DNA of 64,000 nucleotides, taken from the NCBI GenBank assembly GCA_031835245.1, contig JAVKOQ010000039.1, forward strand, positions 1-64,000. Reading direction: 5' to 3'. The translations under genes and the position numbers were made by a program. Every line of letters starts with the position of its first letter. Position 1 is the stretch's first letter. Source of the stretch: Balamuthia mandrillaris. Taxonomy: Eukaryota; Discosea; Longamoebia; Balamuthiidae. Positions 62,981 to 64,000 of this stretch are shown here, piece after piece. The notes below the pieces were generated by a model. It was not told the origin of the DNA. It did no database searches and saw only the letters and a program-made list of their open reading frames with translations.

Positions 62981-63943
62981 ACCATCCCTTTCCTTATGTT
63001 CTCCCTTTTATTTATTAACTATTTATTGTTTGAAGCGAGTCCTCCCTATCCCTATCACTCTCCTTATCTCTTTTCTGTTTTGTTATGCTGAAAGATGTGT
63101 CACCGGATTCCTCCACTACAAAGAGAACCGATTGGTGAAAAGAACGGGCAGTGCTGCAGACACAGTGACATCGAATGGGACGTGCTCTCATGAGACCAAA
63201 AAATTGTAGCTGTTCATCGAGGGGGGGAATGGCGTTTGGCCGCCCCCCTCCGTCCAGAAACAGAGTGTCGTCTCATTGAGTAATTTCTTAAAGTTGATTT
63301 GAGGGGCCGTTTTTGGGTTTTATACTTTTCCACGTGTGGGCTTGCCATTGTGGGAGACAACGCAAGTGTGCCTTCTCTCGTGGGGGCGTGGAGGGCTTGA
63401 AACAGAGCAGGCAGCAGCCTGGCGACAACCGAGTGTGCTGACACGTTCACCATGACCCCAGGTTACCCTCTCCCTAGTCCTCAAAGCCCTGGTTCCAAGG
63501 GGGGCCCTCTTATTAAGCAGCACTTGAGGAGATAGTGCTATAGACAGAGTGTTCCTAGTTGAGGTCCTAGGGCTTTAGCCCGCTAGGCCTGGAAGCATTA
63601 CGTTTCTTCGCTGGAAAGTCAGGGCTGGAAGGGTAGCGAGACAAGAGAGGGGGTCCTCTTGTAGGAAGGGAAAGTACAAGGTCTGATTTTCACGTCGACC
63701 TGGCTAATACAAATCTCCGCGAAAATTCGATTCATCAGAACACAGGAACTTTGACCCCTCATGCCAATTCATGAATTTTTTTATTTCTATCCGCCGAAGA
63801 GAAAAGTGAAAAGCAACAAACGGAGCAAACCCGAGAGAGCGAGAGAGAGAAAGTTATCATTTGCTCTCCTACCTCACTCATTGTGGCCACAACACCCACC
63901 GACACACCACCGATACACGAGCTCAGCAGCTTTCGCCCTAGAA
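62981..63943. other. Long intergenic region with GC-rich, structured-looking sequence
   Basis: The first 200 bases are AT-rich. From about 63190 to 63690 the sequence is GC-rich, has G and C runs (GGGGGGG near 63220 paired to GCCCCCC near 63240), short complementary blocks and no long open frame. It is unlike either the introns or the other intergenic regions of this window. A non-coding RNA is possible but no known class was identified. A GA-rich stretch at 63830-63850 lies just before the next gene. Confidence 0.3.
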
Positions 63944-64000
63944 ATGAGCAGCGCCAGCGTTGAGGCTTTCCAACAAGGTTGCAGTTTGTTCGTGGATGAG
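63944..64000 (+). CDS. Start of a further gene, cut by window end
   Basis: ATG at 63944 opens a 19-codon frame (SSASVEAFQQGCSLFVDE) that continues past the window. The Phe-Val-Asp-Glu context resembles the first TPR helix of SGT1-type co-chaperones, but the piece is too short to name. Confidence 0.5.
   Translation, partial: MSSASVEAFQQGCSLFVDE

Overview
The window is nuclear DNA of a unicellular eukaryote. Genes alternate strands, sit a few hundred bases apart, and are cut by many short GT-AG introns (about 60-150 bases) that are pyrimidine rich and often carry (CT)n arrays. The gene set (UTP20, a UPL3/TRIP12-type HECT ligase, Ku70, STN1, UFL1, mitochondrial PDC-E2, a metaxin, mL53, a PTEN-type lipid phosphatase) fits a free-living protist. 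I would guess an amoebozoan of the Acanthamoeba/Balamuthia kind, but that is inference from gene style, not a sequence match.

Layout. 1-6147: two head-to-tail copies of one non-LTR retrotransposon, the first cut by the window edge, the second 5'-truncated inside its endonuclease domain; both are broken. 6148-8900: gene-poor DNA with a degenerate ATGGTTT minisatellite and three copies (two direct, one inverted) of a repeat of about 130 bases. 8901-19010 (-): UTP20. 19811-27189 (+): HECT ligase. 27404-28503 (-): mitochondrial-looking rhodanese. 28867-32187 (+): a protein with a Rel-like beta region, an IPT/TIG domain and ankyrin repeats. 32449-35653 (-): Ku70. 36466-41549 (-): a multidomain PTEN in which a seven-bladed WD40 propeller appears to be inserted inside a PH domain, followed by a second C2 domain. 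42126-42973 (+): STN1. 43485-46549 (+): UFL1. 46644-47810 (-): 2OG-Fe(II) dioxygenase. 47868-50011 (-): secreted EEP-family phosphodiesterase. 50492-52421 (-): PDC-E2. 52780-53546 (+): fragment of a Maverick/Ginger-like integrase plus a small membrane protein. 53726-54901 (-): F-box protein with a glutamine-amidotransferase-like domain. 55137-56163 (+): coiled-coil protein of unknown function. 56677-57728 (+): type II membrane glycosyltransferase-like protein. 58039-58649 (-): mL53. 59098-59746 (+): cysteine-less mitochondrial rhodanese-like protein. 59934-61459 (-): metaxin. 61691-62980 (+): METTL21-like methyltransferase. 63944-end (+): start of a further gene.

The genes do not form an operon-like pathway. 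Themes recur: mitochondrial biogenesis and metabolism (E2, mL53, metaxin, two rhodaneses), chromosome ends and breaks (Ku70, STN1), ribosome biogenesis (UTP20), and ubiquitin/UFM1 ligation (HECT, UFL1, F-box). The most unusual item is the PTEN-PH/WD40-C2 fusion; next are the NF-kB-like domain order of the IPT/ankyrin gene, the tandem LINE pair and the strand-biased CT arrays in introns. Exon borders were placed by hand from splice motifs and reading-frame continuity, without transcripts or database searches.
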